Below are positions 23,696 through 31,951 of a stretch of 46,527 nt of DNA, piece by piece (the first letter of the stretch is position 1; the number at the start of each line of letters is the position of its first letter). Where the stretch lies: NCBI GenBank assembly GCA_031553875.1, contig JAVBKU010000002.1:1-46527 (forward strand), in the 5' to 3' direction. The notes beneath the pieces are model-generated. The model was not told where the DNA came from and made no database searches. It saw only the letters and a program-made list of their open reading frames with translations. The position numbers and the translations under genes are program-made. Source of the stretch: JAVBKU01 sp031553875. Lineage in GTDB: Bacteria; Bacteroidota; Bacteroidia; Bacteroidales; Rikenellaceae.

Positions 23696-25408
23696 CTACC
23701 TAAAAAACATCCCCTTCTGGGCCTGCTTCTCCTCTCTCCCACGAGCCACGTATATCTTGCGTCCGGTGTATGGATCGCTCCCCGTGTAGTACATCACCGA
23801 AGAGAGGGTCATGGGTGTGGGCGTGAAATCCTGCACCTGCTCCAGGCGCATACCCAACCTGCGGGTACGGGCGGCCAGGGCCGTCATATCCTCCTGCCGG
23901 CACCCCGGATGGCTCGAAATAAAATAGGGAATGAGCTGGTATCGCAGCCCCTCTGCGTCACATATTCCCCGGAAACGTGAATGGAGTTTCTCGAAGAGCG
24001 AGAACGAAGGCTTGCGCATAAGTTCCAATACCCCGTCCTCCGTATGTTCAGGGGCCACCTTGAGGCGGCCGGAGGTATGGTGTACCACCACCTCACGCAG
24101 GTAATCACTCCCCTCGGGTATCATGTCGTAGCGTATGCCACTGCCGATGGTGGCCTTGGCGACGCCCTTTTCGCTCCGCACGCGGGCGTAAAGTTTCTGC
24201 AGGCGGCTGTGGTCATTGTCCAGGTTGCGGCACACGGCAGGGAATATGCACGAGGGCCTTGCACACACGGCGCAGGCCTCGGATTTTCGCCCCCTCATGC
24301 CGTACATATTGGCCGAGGGACCGCCGAGGTCGGAGATATGCCCCTTGAAATCCTCCATCTCCACTATCCGCCTCACCTCGGCAAGCACCGAGACCTCCGA
24401 GCGCGACGAAATAAACTTACCCTGGTGCGCCGAGATGGTACAAAAACTACACCCGCCGAAACACCCGCGATGTATGTTGACCGAGAATTTTATCATCTCG
24501 TAGGCGGGTATCGCCCCCTTGCCGTTATAGCGCGGATGGGGCAGGCGTGTGTATGGCAGGTCGAAGCCCGCATCCATCCCGCTTTCCGACAGCGGCGGCA
24601 GGGGCGGATTGACCACCACGAACCGATCTCCCACGGGCTCTATCAATCTCCCCGCCGAGAGTTTGTTTGATTCTGTCTCTATCTTGACGAAATTATCGCC
24701 GAAGGCCTTACGGCTCTCCACGCATACCTCGAAAGAATTTAGCATCAGCGCGTCGCCGCCTGACTTCTCGACATATACCTTATCGGCCATGAACGCCACC
24801 TGCGGCACACGGCGCAGCAGGTTCATATTAAACCCGTTACGAGTGCATTTCACCACCTCCTGCAATACCCCGTCGGCCATACCGTAGATAAGCAGGTCGG
24901 CCCCGCTCGATTCGAGTATAGAGGTTCGCAGGGCATCGTCCCAGTAATCGTAGTGTGTAAGCCTGCGAAGCGAGGCCTCGATGCCCCCGAGGACCACCGG
25001 CACGTCGGGGAATATATCCTTGAGTATTTTCGTGTATACCTCCACCGCGCGATCGGGGCGGAACCCGGCCTTGCCCCCTGCCGTGTAGGCGTCGTCGCTT
25101 CGCAGGCGGCGGGCGGCGGTGTAGTGGTTGACCATGGAGTCCATATTCCCGCCGCTCACCCCGAAGAACATCGTGGGACGCCCCAGCTTGCGGAAGTCGC
25201 GCAGGTCGTCGCGCCAGTTGGGTTGCGGCACTATGGCTACCCTGAGCCCCATATCCAACAACATACGCCCCACCACGGCCGGCCCGAACGACGGGTGGTC
25301 GACATAGGCGTCGCCCGAGAAGAGTATCACGTCCAACTCTTCCCACCCCCTCGCCCGCACCTCCTTGAGCGAGGTGGGCAACCAATCGGTTATGTGGTGT
25401 GAGGCCAT
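23696..25408 (-). CDS. YgiQ-family radical SAM protein
   Basis: Radical SAM enzyme of the YgiQ family; the reaction is unknown. From the chosen start the protein has 570 residues: an N-terminal cobalamin-binding-like domain (about 20-190, ELDVILFSGDAYVDHPSFG, GGIEASLRR), a radical SAM core with the 4Fe-4S motif C316-x3-C320-x2-C323 in HRGCFGGCSFC, and a C-terminal segment with QDFTPTPMTLSSVMYYTG, the hallmark end of this family. An extra Cys cluster (CAVCARPSCIFPAVC) follows the core. The ATG at 25408 (MASHHITDWLPTS) was chosen because the longer frame to 25450 reads into an R5 repeat. Confidence 0.9.
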   Translation of the reverse strand: MASHHITDWLPTSLKEVRARGWEELDVILFSGDAYVDHPSFGPAVVGRMLLDMGLRVAIVPQPNWRDDLRDFRKLGRPTMFFGVSGGNMDSMVNHYTAARRLRSDDAYTAGGKAGFRPDRAVEVYTKILKDIFPDVPVVLGGIEASLRRLTHYDYWDDALRTSILESSGADLLIYGMADGVLQEVVKCTRNGFNMNLLRRVPQVAFMADKVYVEKSGGDALMLNSFEVCVESRKAFGDNFVKIETESNKLSAGRLIEPVGDRFVVVNPPLPPLSESGMDAGFDLPYTRLPHPRYNGKGAIPAYEMIKFSVNIHRGCFGGCSFCTISAHQGKFISSRSEVSVLAEVRRIVEMEDFKGHISDLGGPSANMYGMRGRKSEACAVCARPSCIFPAVCRNLDNDHSRLQKLYARVRSEKGVAKATIGSGIRYDMIPEGSDYLREVVVHHTSGRLKVAPEHTEDGVLELMRKPSFSLFEKLHSRFRGICDAEGLRYQLIPYFISSHPGCRQEDMTALAARTRRLGMRLEQVQDFTPTPMTLSSVMYYTGSDPYTGRKIYVARGREEKQAQKGMFFR

Positions 25409-25421
25409 AGTCTTGTTCGAT

Positions 25422-25482
25422 TTCGTCAGTCGTTTTTCGTCACCCGGCATAGTATGTAAGCAGTCTCTGCCCTTGCTTAATT
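25422..25482 (-). repeat. R5 repeat segment
   Basis: Related to segments at 11633-11690 and 13757-13815: the shared core on the minus strand is GACTG/GGACTATGCCGRGT. Lies directly between R1 copy 5 and the start of the YgiQ-type gene, where it forms the 5' leader and extends the reading frame artificially. Confidence 0.55.
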
Positions 25483-25626
25483 CCTACTTTTACCATTGCC
25501 GCAAAAGTAGGCAAAAGGTCTAGCCGCGTCTTCTGCCGGGGTCTCTTCCGGGAGCTTCCCTCGTTACACGATAACCGAGGGTGATCTCCCTCACGAGACC
25601 TATTTCCGGCAGAAGCCATATGCGGC
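25483..25626 (+). repeat. R1 palindromic repeat, copy 5
   Basis: Full length; terminal hairpin CCTACTTTTAC-cattgcc-GCAAAAGTAGG has one A-C mismatch, the only unpaired terminal stem among the clean copies. Main stem intact with the variant AACCGAGGG. Lies between queA (end 25682) and the YgiQ-type gene. Confidence 0.9.
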
Positions 25627-25681
25627 TAATTATTCTGAACTACTACTCAAAATATTAAATCCCCCGCGGCGGCAGGCGGGC

Positions 25682-26899
25682 TTATCCCCTTTTCAACAGG
25701 CAGCTGTCACCGTAGCTGAGGAATCGAAAATCGTTCCCAAGCGCATAGCGGTACATATCTTTCCACTCCTCGCCGAGGTAAGCCCCCACGAGCAAAAGCA
25801 GCGTACTCTTGGGCTGGTGGAAGTTGGTGATTATCGTGTCGACTATCCTGAAACGATAGCCGGGAGTTATCATTATGCGTGTGGAGGCTGAGAGTTTGTC
25901 CATCTTCCGCCCTTTCATATACCCTATAAGCGTGTCTAAAAGTTCCCCGCCCGGAATATTATCCGGAATATCATATATCTCCCACTGCCCTATCGCTTCT
26001 TCCGCGCGCACGTCGCCGCCACCCATGATCCTCCACCCGAGGGCGCCCAAAGATTCGAGCGTACGGACGCTGGTAGTCCCCACAGCCACTATCTTCCCCA
26101 ACCGCGCACGCAGACACTCGATGGTTTCCAAGGTTATCTCAAAATGCTCGGTATGCATGGCGTGAGCAGCGGCATCCTCTCCCTTGACCGGCAGGAATGT
26201 CCCTGCCCCCACATGGAGGGTCACCTCGCCGAATGAAAAGCCCTCGCCTTTCATACTTGAGATAAGCTCAGGAGTGAAATGCAGCCCTGCGGTGGGCGCG
26301 GCCACCGAGCCTTCGATCTTGGAATATACCGTCTGGTAGCGTGTGAGATCGATCTCCTCGCTCTCGCGGTTAAGGTACGGCGGTATGGGTATGCGGCCGA
26401 GAGTTTCGAGCAGCTGGCCGAAAGCCATGTCTACGTCCCAGGTGAATTCTATGATATGGTTGTCCCCCTCGCCCCCTATCCGGCGGGCTGAAAGCGTGTA
26501 TTCTCTCCCTTCAAGAGGGAAATGTATCTCCACCGGGCCCTCCTTCCACCGGCGGAGGTTACCCACGATACACACCCAGCGGCTCTTGCCCTTCGCCGCG
26601 AAGGCACGTTCGTAGTCGGCGGGGGCATGGGGCTCGAGGCAGAATATCTCCACCCTCGCCCCGGAGGGCTTGTGGAATATAAGGCGCGCGCGGATCACCC
26701 TTGTGTTGTTGAACACCAGCATGGCCCCCTTGCTCAAGTGCGCGCCGATATTGCCGAAGGTATCTTCCGACAGTTTGCCGCCACTATTTACCAATAGTTT
26801 CGAAGCGTCCCTCCGCGACAGGGGGAACCGGGCTATGCGCTCCTCGGGGAGCGGATAGTCGAAGTTGGCTATGGGTATGCGGCGGATTGTTTCTGACAT
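25682..26899 (-). CDS. queA: S-adenosylmethionine:tRNA ribosyltransferase-isomerase
   Basis: Transfers and isomerises the ribosyl group of SAM to 7-aminomethyl-7-deazaguanine in tRNA, forming epoxyqueuosine at the wobble position. Motifs: FDYPLPEERIARFPL near the start, VFNNTRVIRARL, the AAPTAGLHFT loop, LHVGAGTFLPVKGED, GKIVAVGTTSVRTLES, and the C-terminal TNFHQPKSTLLLLVGAYLG. At 405 residues it is longer than the ~350-residue enterobacterial enzyme; the additions are internal, as usual in Bacteroidetes. Single gene with the 18-mer promoter motif shared with maf. Confidence 0.95.
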   Translation of the reverse strand: MSETIRRIPIANFDYPLPEERIARFPLSRRDASKLLVNSGGKLSEDTFGNIGAHLSKGAMLVFNNTRVIRARLIFHKPSGARVEIFCLEPHAPADYERAFAAKGKSRWVCIVGNLRRWKEGPVEIHFPLEGREYTLSARRIGGEGDNHIIEFTWDVDMAFGQLLETLGRIPIPPYLNRESEEIDLTRYQTVYSKIEGSVAAPTAGLHFTPELISSMKGEGFSFGEVTLHVGAGTFLPVKGEDAAAHAMHTEHFEITLETIECLRARLGKIVAVGTTSVRTLESLGALGWRIMGGGDVRAEEAIGQWEIYDIPDNIPGGELLDTLIGYMKGRKMDKLSASTRIMITPGYRFRIVDTIITNFHQPKSTLLLLVGAYLGEEWKDMYRYALGNDFRFLSYGDSCLLKRG

Positions 26900-26941
26900 C
26901 GCGTTTTCATGTCTGGTTCTCCACCCGGGAGCGGATCACGG

Positions 26942-26959
26942 GCGTAAAGGTAAGCAAAA
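26942..26959 (-). promoter_or_regulatory. Putative queA promoter core (18-mer shared with maf)
   Basis: Minus-strand TTTTGCTTACCTTTACGC, identical to the 18 bases before maf; TACCTTTA resembles the -7 box. It is 43 bp from the queA start. Confidence 0.45.
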
Positions 26960-27024
26960 TAAATAAGTAGAGTTTCAATTCACATCACACATAGATACAG
27001 TGGGGGTATTTAGCGTATAGTCCG

Positions 27025-27110
27025 GAGCCAGCGGAGGGATGTATAAGCCGTCAGGCGTCAGCCCTTCGCCGGGGGTGGCTCCGGGCTGGGGCTTTCCGAG
27101 CAAGCCCGAA
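27025..27110 (+). repeat. R3 palindromic repeat, copy 1
   Basis: Outer arms CCGGAGCCA (about 27031) and TGGCTCCGG (about 27077) enclose GGAGGG/CCCTTCGCC; a second hairpin GGGCTT-tccgagc-AAGCCC follows. In the copy at 40293-40440 the outer arms are CCGCAGCCA/TGGCTGCGG, a compensatory change. Lies in the 357-bp divergent gap between queA and the barrel gene, which is otherwise featureless. Confidence 0.65.
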
Positions 27111-27256
27111 TTAATTTACATATAACCGGTTATAGCTATTAACTATATCGTGTGCCGGCAACCCGGCAAAAACCCAAACAGAACAACTCATTTATCGTAG
27201 ATATTATTCTGCGGCCTGAAATTTGCGTTGACCCTCGTCATACCAATATTAGCCCC

Positions 27257-28411
27257 ATGAAACAACTATCTCTCACCCTTGCCTGTATATTTCTACTTTG
27301 TAGCGCCTACGCCCAGGATACTCCGGTAAGCCCGGATACCGTGGCCGTTTCTTCCGGCACACCGACTGCGGTTGTGGCCCCTGATTCTATTCCCGCCGCT
27401 GCCGCCCCGGCCGTAACCGCCCCAGACTCTACGAAGAGTAAACGCGACAACAAAAAGGTACAGATAACCGGTATCCCGACCCTGGGCCTCGACCGTTCGC
27501 AGGGCCTGACTCTCGGGGCGACGGGCATGATGTTCTTCCCCATTGGCAAAAAGCCCGACACGCCACCCTCTGCAGTGATGCTTCACGGTGAATGGTCGAC
27601 CAATAAGAGCTGGATGGCCTTCGCTTTCGGACAGTTGTACCTGTTCGACGACTTCCTGCGCGTGTTCGTGGGGGCCGGATACCTCGACAATAACTTCCAG
27701 ACCTTTCAGAATATTGGCGACGGGACTCTGGCCGAGATACCCTTTGAAAGCAAGGGTCCCGTATTTTTTCTTTCGCCGCTATTCAAGGTCTACAAAAAAC
27801 TTTACATAGGTCCCTCCGTGCAGTTGGCCAAGCTTAAGGTCACTTTCGATCTTCCCGACGGCAGTACTTCGCAGGAAACCGACAATGCCAACGCCCTCGG
27901 GGCAGCGCTGGTATACGACTCCAAGGACAACCAGTACAATCCCTCCAATGGCCTCACCGCCGCAATCCGTTACGTCAACGTCCCTGGATGGATGGGTAAC
28001 GACAGCATCTACAACAAGATCACGATGATCGGCAACTACTACTGGCGCATCGACCGCAGCAAGGTACTGGCCTCGCGCCTCTTCGCCAATGTCGGCCTCG
28101 GCACGGTGCCGTTCTCGGGCCAGACCTATGTGGGTAATAACGACCTGAGAGGGTACACCAAGGGCGAATACCGCGGCAACCAGGTCTACGCCATCCAGAG
28201 CGAGTTCCGTTGGAATTTCTACAGGAAATGGGGCATGGTGGGCTTCTTCGGACTGGCTATGACGGTCGATCCCACGAGCCAGGTCCTCCCCGCTGGCGGC
28301 GGTGGTATCCGCTATAAGGTGGTACCCAAATATAATATCAACGCCGGCATCGACGCCGCCGTGGGCAAGGACGACTGGGGGATATACTTCAGAATAACGG
28401 AGGCGTTTTAG
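27257..28411 (+). CDS. Omp85-superfamily outer-membrane beta-barrel protein without POTRA domains
   Basis: An exported protein of 384 residues. It has a signal peptide (about 1-20, ending AYAQ), a low-complexity Pro/Ala/Thr linker (about 22-60), and a 16-strand-type beta barrel. Barrel signs are alternating hydrophobic strands, YNPSNGLTAAIRYVNVPG (the D15/Omp85 repeat), the loop-6-like NNDLRGYTKGEYRGNQ, and a C-terminal strand ending in Phe (YFRITEAF), the usual BAM recognition signal. The linker is too short for POTRA domains, so it is more like the surface-antigen barrels seen singly in Bacteroidetes than BamA itself. The ATG at 27257 was chosen for its signal peptide. Substrate or partner unknown. 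Confidence 0.82.
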   Translation: MKQLSLTLACIFLLCSAYAQDTPVSPDTVAVSSGTPTAVVAPDSIPAAAAPAVTAPDSTKSKRDNKKVQITGIPTLGLDRSQGLTLGATGMMFFPIGKKPDTPPSAVMLHGEWSTNKSWMAFAFGQLYLFDDFLRVFVGAGYLDNNFQTFQNIGDGTLAEIPFESKGPVFFLSPLFKVYKKLYIGPSVQLAKLKVTFDLPDGSTSQETDNANALGAALVYDSKDNQYNPSNGLTAAIRYVNVPGWMGNDSIYNKITMIGNYYWRIDRSKVLASRLFANVGLGTVPFSGQTYVGNNDLRGYTKGEYRGNQVYAIQSEFRWNFYRKWGMVGFFGLAMTVDPTSQVLPAGGGGIRYKVVPKYNINAGIDAAVGKDDWGIYFRITEAF

Positions 28412-28426
28412 AACAATATATTCTTA

Positions 28427-28918
28427 AGATGCCGCCAGGCACCTGCCCTCCGCCAATTGCGAAATATTCACGTCCGGACAGGGGGCGAGGGAATCCGTTA
28501 AAAAACGACGCTGTATCTAACGACTGTTAGCGGGGACGAAGACCCTGCTAAAAAGGAGGAGTTCGACGTTTTAGGATGGACGAAGACCCCCTGTCAGTGA
28601 ATATCCGCAGGCGGCACTTTTTGGGTACCTTTTGTGTGCACAAAAGGTACAGAGGGAAATTCACTTAAATACGAATAAAAGATTTTCGCACCTTTTGAAC
28701 GCACAAAAGGTGCTGACCAAAATGCGCTCCGCCGATGAAGATTTCCTGACTCACGGCTCCTCCATCCTAAAACTCAGAACTCCTCCTTTTAGGCAAACAT
28801 TGCTTTGCAAGTTTGCCTAACGTTCGTCGGACAATCCGCGTTTTCATACGGATTCCCTCGCCGTTCGTCCGGGCGTAAATCTTCAGATGCGGGGAGTGCA
28901 AGCGTCCGCCGGACGCTT
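28427..28918 (+). repeat. R2 alpha-beta composite, copy B
   Basis: An alpha module (core 28463-28605) and a reversed beta module (core 28737-28884) face each other around two hairpins: H1 GTACCTTTTGTG-tg-CACAAAAGGTAC (28625-28650) and H2 GCACCTTTTG-...-CAAAAGGTGC (28688-28713). Each module has its own inner TTAG...CTAA hairpin (28527-28551; 28789-28820) followed, in its own direction, by AAAGGAGGAGTTC and TTTTAGGATG. End hairpins are at 28427-28444 and 28900-28918 (AAGCGTCC-gcc-GGACGCTT). It fills the 550-bp gap between the barrel gene and the GT9 gene; no ORF looks coding. Reverse complement of copy C at 35092-35583. Confidence 0.88.
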
Positions 28919-28961
28919 TAAAATAATATCCGTGTACGGTCGGCGTGGTTTTGTATGTACT

Positions 28962-29999
28962 TTACAATGTTTCCTCCACCTTCCTCACTATAACCTCCGG
29001 AGCAATCCCCCTCATGCATGGATAATCACCCTTGCGACACGGCTTGTTGCCGTAGACGGAGCATGGGCGGCACTCCATGTCGAGGCCAATGGCAAGCGCG
29101 GGGTCCTGCCCCAAGCCGTAGAAGCCGCAGAAGGGATGCGTCGCGCCCCACACCGACACCGTCGGCACGCCGAAAAGCGACGCCATATGCATCGACGAAG
29201 AGTCCATGGAAAGCATGGCGTCGAGGTTAGATATAAGCGCAAGTTCCTCGCTCAGCGGCAGTTTACCTATCACCGAAACGACGCCGGGAATATCGCTCTC
29301 GATACGTTCAGCATACTCTTTCTCTTCCGATCCGCCGCCGAAAATAAATATTTTAAGCCCCTCACGACCCGCCAACTCCCGGATCACTTCGGTCATCATC
29401 TCGAGGGGATATATCTTACCCTTATGCTGTGCGAACGGGGCAACGCCCAGCCACTTCACGCCCCCGCTCCGCTCGCCCGCCAACGCCCCGGCAGCATCCG
29501 AAAGAGGCAATCGCACGCGCTCCGGCCTACCCACAGGCCCAACAGAGAGCCCCAGCGACAGGAACACCTCGCGGTAGCGTTCCACGCTGGTTTTCAGCGG
29601 CCCGCAGGCCTTGTATCCGAGCTTCGTGAGTCTGCGTTTGCCCGCCCTGCCCTTGTCGATATGGGCCACGCGCGCACCGCACAACAAAAACAGTTTGCGC
29701 AGTATCTTGGTCCTCAATACGTCGTGCAGGTCGGCCACGAGGTCGAACTTTCCCGCCTCACGCCACAACCGCCAAAGCCCCGCGAGGCCCTTATGACGCC
29801 CCTTGAAGTCGGGACAAAGGAACTCCACGCCCTCTACGCCTACGAAGAACGGACGGAACAGCGGACGGGTCATCACCGTGATCTTAATATCGGGGTAATC
29901 CTCGCGCAGACGGGCGACCACGGGCGCGGTCATAGCCACGTCGCCCATAGCCGACAACCTGATAACCAGGATGCTGCGGGGAGTTTTTCGAGAAGTCAT
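28962..29999 (-). CDS. Glycosyltransferase family 9 (heptosyltransferase-like)
   Basis: GT-B fold enzyme of 345 residues, probably adding a heptose or related sugar to lipopolysaccharide/lipooligosaccharide core. N-terminal ILVIRLSAMGDVAMTAPVVARL is the acceptor-domain signature. The donor domain has WLGVAPFAQHKGKIYP and SMDSSSMHMASLFGVPTVSVWGATHP, with the GT9 D-S-S-MH-A motif. A C-terminal Cys pair (ECRPCSVYGNKPC) is common in the Bacteroidetes group. It follows the DUF4254 gene by 27 bp on the same strand. Donor sugar not determined. Confidence 0.9.
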   Translation of the reverse strand: MTSRKTPRSILVIRLSAMGDVAMTAPVVARLREDYPDIKITVMTRPLFRPFFVGVEGVEFLCPDFKGRHKGLAGLWRLWREAGKFDLVADLHDVLRTKILRKLFLLCGARVAHIDKGRAGKRRLTKLGYKACGPLKTSVERYREVFLSLGLSVGPVGRPERVRLPLSDAAGALAGERSGGVKWLGVAPFAQHKGKIYPLEMMTEVIRELAGREGLKIFIFGGGSEEKEYAERIESDIPGVVSVIGKLPLSEELALISNLDAMLSMDSSSMHMASLFGVPTVSVWGATHPFCGFYGLGQDPALAIGLDMECRPCSVYGNKPCRKGDYPCMRGIAPEVIVRKVEETL

Positions 30000-30026
30000 A
30001 GATAGTAAAGGCCCTCAAGCCGGCGG

Positions 30027-30629
30027 TTACTTCGCGCCGTAAAGCACGGGGTTGAGCGCCGGGTCGTTGTACATCTTCATCTGCTTGTACACCTTCATGT
30101 ACTTGTCTCCCGAGGCTATATCGGCGATCAGCTCCTCGATACCCTGCGAGAGGTCGACCCTCTGAGAGAGCAGCACGTCGAGCTTCTTACGGCAGGCGTC
30201 GCGGTGCTCCTGCGACACGTCGGTACGCTTGGTCTCCTGCTCCATGTGGTATATCTTCAGGGCGAGGATCGAGAGGCGGTCGATGGCCCAGGCGGGGCTC
30301 TCGGTGTTGATCTTGGCACCGGGTTTCACCTTCACGTCCTTGTATTTGTCGAGGAAGTAACTGTCGATATACTCCACCATGTCGGTGCGCTCCTGGTTGG
30401 AGGCGTCGATGCGGCGTTTGAGTTTCAGAGCCTCCACGGGATCGATCTGGGGGTCGCGGATTATATCTTCGAAGTGCCACTGCACGGTGTCGATCCAGTT
30501 CTTCAGGTAGAGCAGGTACTCTATGCTGCCATCCTTGTAGGGATTGGATATGGGGTGGTCGACGTCGTCGTATTTGTGGTAATCCGCGATGGAACGCGCG
30601 AATATCTCGTGACATTTTTCGGTGAACAT
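30027..30629 (-). CDS. DUF4254 family protein
   Basis: A 200-residue, mainly helical soluble protein with no signal peptide: MFTEKCHEIFARSIADYHKYDDVDHPISNPY at the start, then WHFEDIIRDPQIDP, NQERTDMVEYIDSYF, AWAIDRLSILALKIYHMEQE, and a C-terminal YMKVYKQMKMYNDPALNPVLYG. I recognise it as DUF4254, a family of unknown function that in Bacteroidetes occurs next to GT9 glycosyltransferases, as here (27-bp gap, same operon). The linkage suggests a role in surface-glycan assembly. Conserved His and Asp/Glu in the first helix could bind metal, but that is speculation. Confidence 0.82.
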   Translation of the reverse strand: MFTEKCHEIFARSIADYHKYDDVDHPISNPYKDGSIEYLLYLKNWIDTVQWHFEDIIRDPQIDPVEALKLKRRIDASNQERTDMVEYIDSYFLDKYKDVKVKPGAKINTESPAWAIDRLSILALKIYHMEQETKRTDVSQEHRDACRKKLDVLLSQRVDLSQGIEELIADIASGDKYMKVYKQMKMYNDPALNPVLYGAK

Positions 30630-30741
30630 AAGCCGGGAATTTTAAATGGTTGTTGTTTATAAACGGCACGGACTCCACTGGATCACAATTTAATCCGCGG
30701 GGCCCGCGTTATCTCTGACAAGCTCAGAATGGTTTCTGACA

Positions 30742-30771
30742 CAAAGCTATAATTTTTTGTTTGAATTACAA
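30742..30771 (-). promoter_or_regulatory. Promoter of the DUF4254-GT9 operon
   Basis: Minus strand: TTG (30769-30771), 19-bp spacer, TAGCTTTG (30742-30749). It overlaps the plus-strand promoter of the glucosaminidase gene. Leader of about 105 nt. Confidence 0.65.
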
Positions 30772-30786
30772 TATGTGTTATATTTG
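30756..30786 (+). promoter_or_regulatory. Promoter of the glucosaminidase gene
   Basis: TTTG (30756-30759), exactly 19 bp, then TATATTTG (30779-30786): a perfect Bacteroidetes sigma-ABfr promoter. The ATG at 30809 follows after a leader of about 16 nt. Confidence 0.75.
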
Positions 30787-30808
30787 CGCAGAGGTAAAAC
30801 GTAAAATA

Positions 30809-31870
30809 ATGGGTAATATTTTAAGGGTTTCGGCTCTTGCCGGGGCGCTTGCGGCGGCGGCGATGACCGTTTCCGCGCAACAGAAGATTTCCCGCGAGGA
30901 ATATATCGACCGCTACAAGACCGTAGCCATCGAACATATGGACGTGTACGGCATCCCCGCCAGCATCAAGATGGCCCAGGCCCTCCTTGAGTCCGACAAC
31001 GGCAACAGCCGCCTGGCTACCGAGGCCAACAACCACTTCGGCATCAAGTGCAAGAGCACATGGCAGGGGCTCACCATCACTCATGACGACGACGCCCTTG
31101 GAGAATGTTTCCGCAAGTACCTCAACGTCGAAGAATCGTTCGCCGACCATTCGGAATTCCTCGACAAGTCGCCCCGATACGACTTCCTCTTCAAGCTGTC
31201 CCCCACCGACTACAAAGGTTGGGCCTACGGGTTGAAACAGGCAGGTTACGCAACCCTTCCCACCTATGCCGAGCGCCTTATCAAGATCATAGAAGACAAT
31301 AAGCTCTACCTTCTGGACGAAGGCCGCTCACCCGTGATGGCTTCGACCTCGGGCGGCGCAACTCCCGCTAAGTCGACGACTATGGCAGTCTCTTCGGCCT
31401 CATCATCGCAGTCCGCCGCTTCCTCGGCCTCTCCCGCGCATAAGTCGCATACCAGCGGCGCTCCCGCCACCACTACCGGCTCGGCGGTCGACGTAGACAA
31501 CTACGTGATAGCGCTGTACGAAAATGCGGGTAACAGGGTGGTTTACAGCAATAACTGCTGCATGTTCGTGAGGGCGGCCAAGGGCGACAGCTTCGGCTCG
31601 ATAGCCTCGGATTTCGGCCTGAAGGAAAATAAATTGTTAGCCTTCAACGACCTCGCCGGCGGCTCCGCCCTCAGCGAAGGCGACATGGTCTACATCACCC
31701 GCAAGAGCAGGCGCTCGGAGAACGGCACGCTGATGCACCAGGTCGAAGACGGCGAAACCATGCGCTGCATCGCCCAGAGGTACGGCATCAAGCTTAAGAG
31801 CCTCTGCACGCTCAACCGCTGCACTGCCGACGCCAAAATGACCACAGGCCAGCACGTGCGCCTGATGTAA
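30809..31870 (+). CDS. Secreted N-acetylglucosaminidase with two LysM domains
   Basis: Peptidoglycan hydrolase of 353 residues. It has a signal peptide (about 1-24, AMTVSAQQ) and a GH73-type glucosaminidase domain (about 30-165) with the likely catalytic Glu61 in ALLESDNGNS, followed by NNHFGIKCK and the FADHSEFL segment. A Ser/Ala/Thr-rich linker (about 170-230) leads to two LysM-type modules: about 245-295 (FVRAAKGDSFGSIASDFGL...LSEGDMVYI) and 307-353 (HQVEDGETMRCIAQRYGI...TTGQHVRLM). The upstream in-frame ATG (30761) lies inside the promoter, so the ATG at 30809 was chosen. Likely remodels the cell wall in the periplasm. Confidence 0.92.
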   Translation: MGNILRVSALAGALAAAAMTVSAQQKISREEYIDRYKTVAIEHMDVYGIPASIKMAQALLESDNGNSRLATEANNHFGIKCKSTWQGLTITHDDDALGECFRKYLNVEESFADHSEFLDKSPRYDFLFKLSPTDYKGWAYGLKQAGYATLPTYAERLIKIIEDNKLYLLDEGRSPVMASTSGGATPAKSTTMAVSSASSSQSAASSASPAHKSHTSGAPATTTGSAVDVDNYVIALYENAGNRVVYSNNCCMFVRAAKGDSFGSIASDFGLKENKLLAFNDLAGGSALSEGDMVYITRKSRRSENGTLMHQVEDGETMRCIAQRYGIKLKSLCTLNRCTADAKMTTGQHVRLM

Positions 31871-31951
31871 GCCTCGCAGCCTCAATCCGCGACATTCATT
31901 TCGTATTTATCATAAAACGGATACACCCTAAAAAACAGAAACCAACAGATT

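Noticed and set aside
25409..25450. Longer N terminus of the YgiQ-type protein
   Set aside because: The 14 extra codons are R5 repeat sequence, and family members begin at the inner Met.
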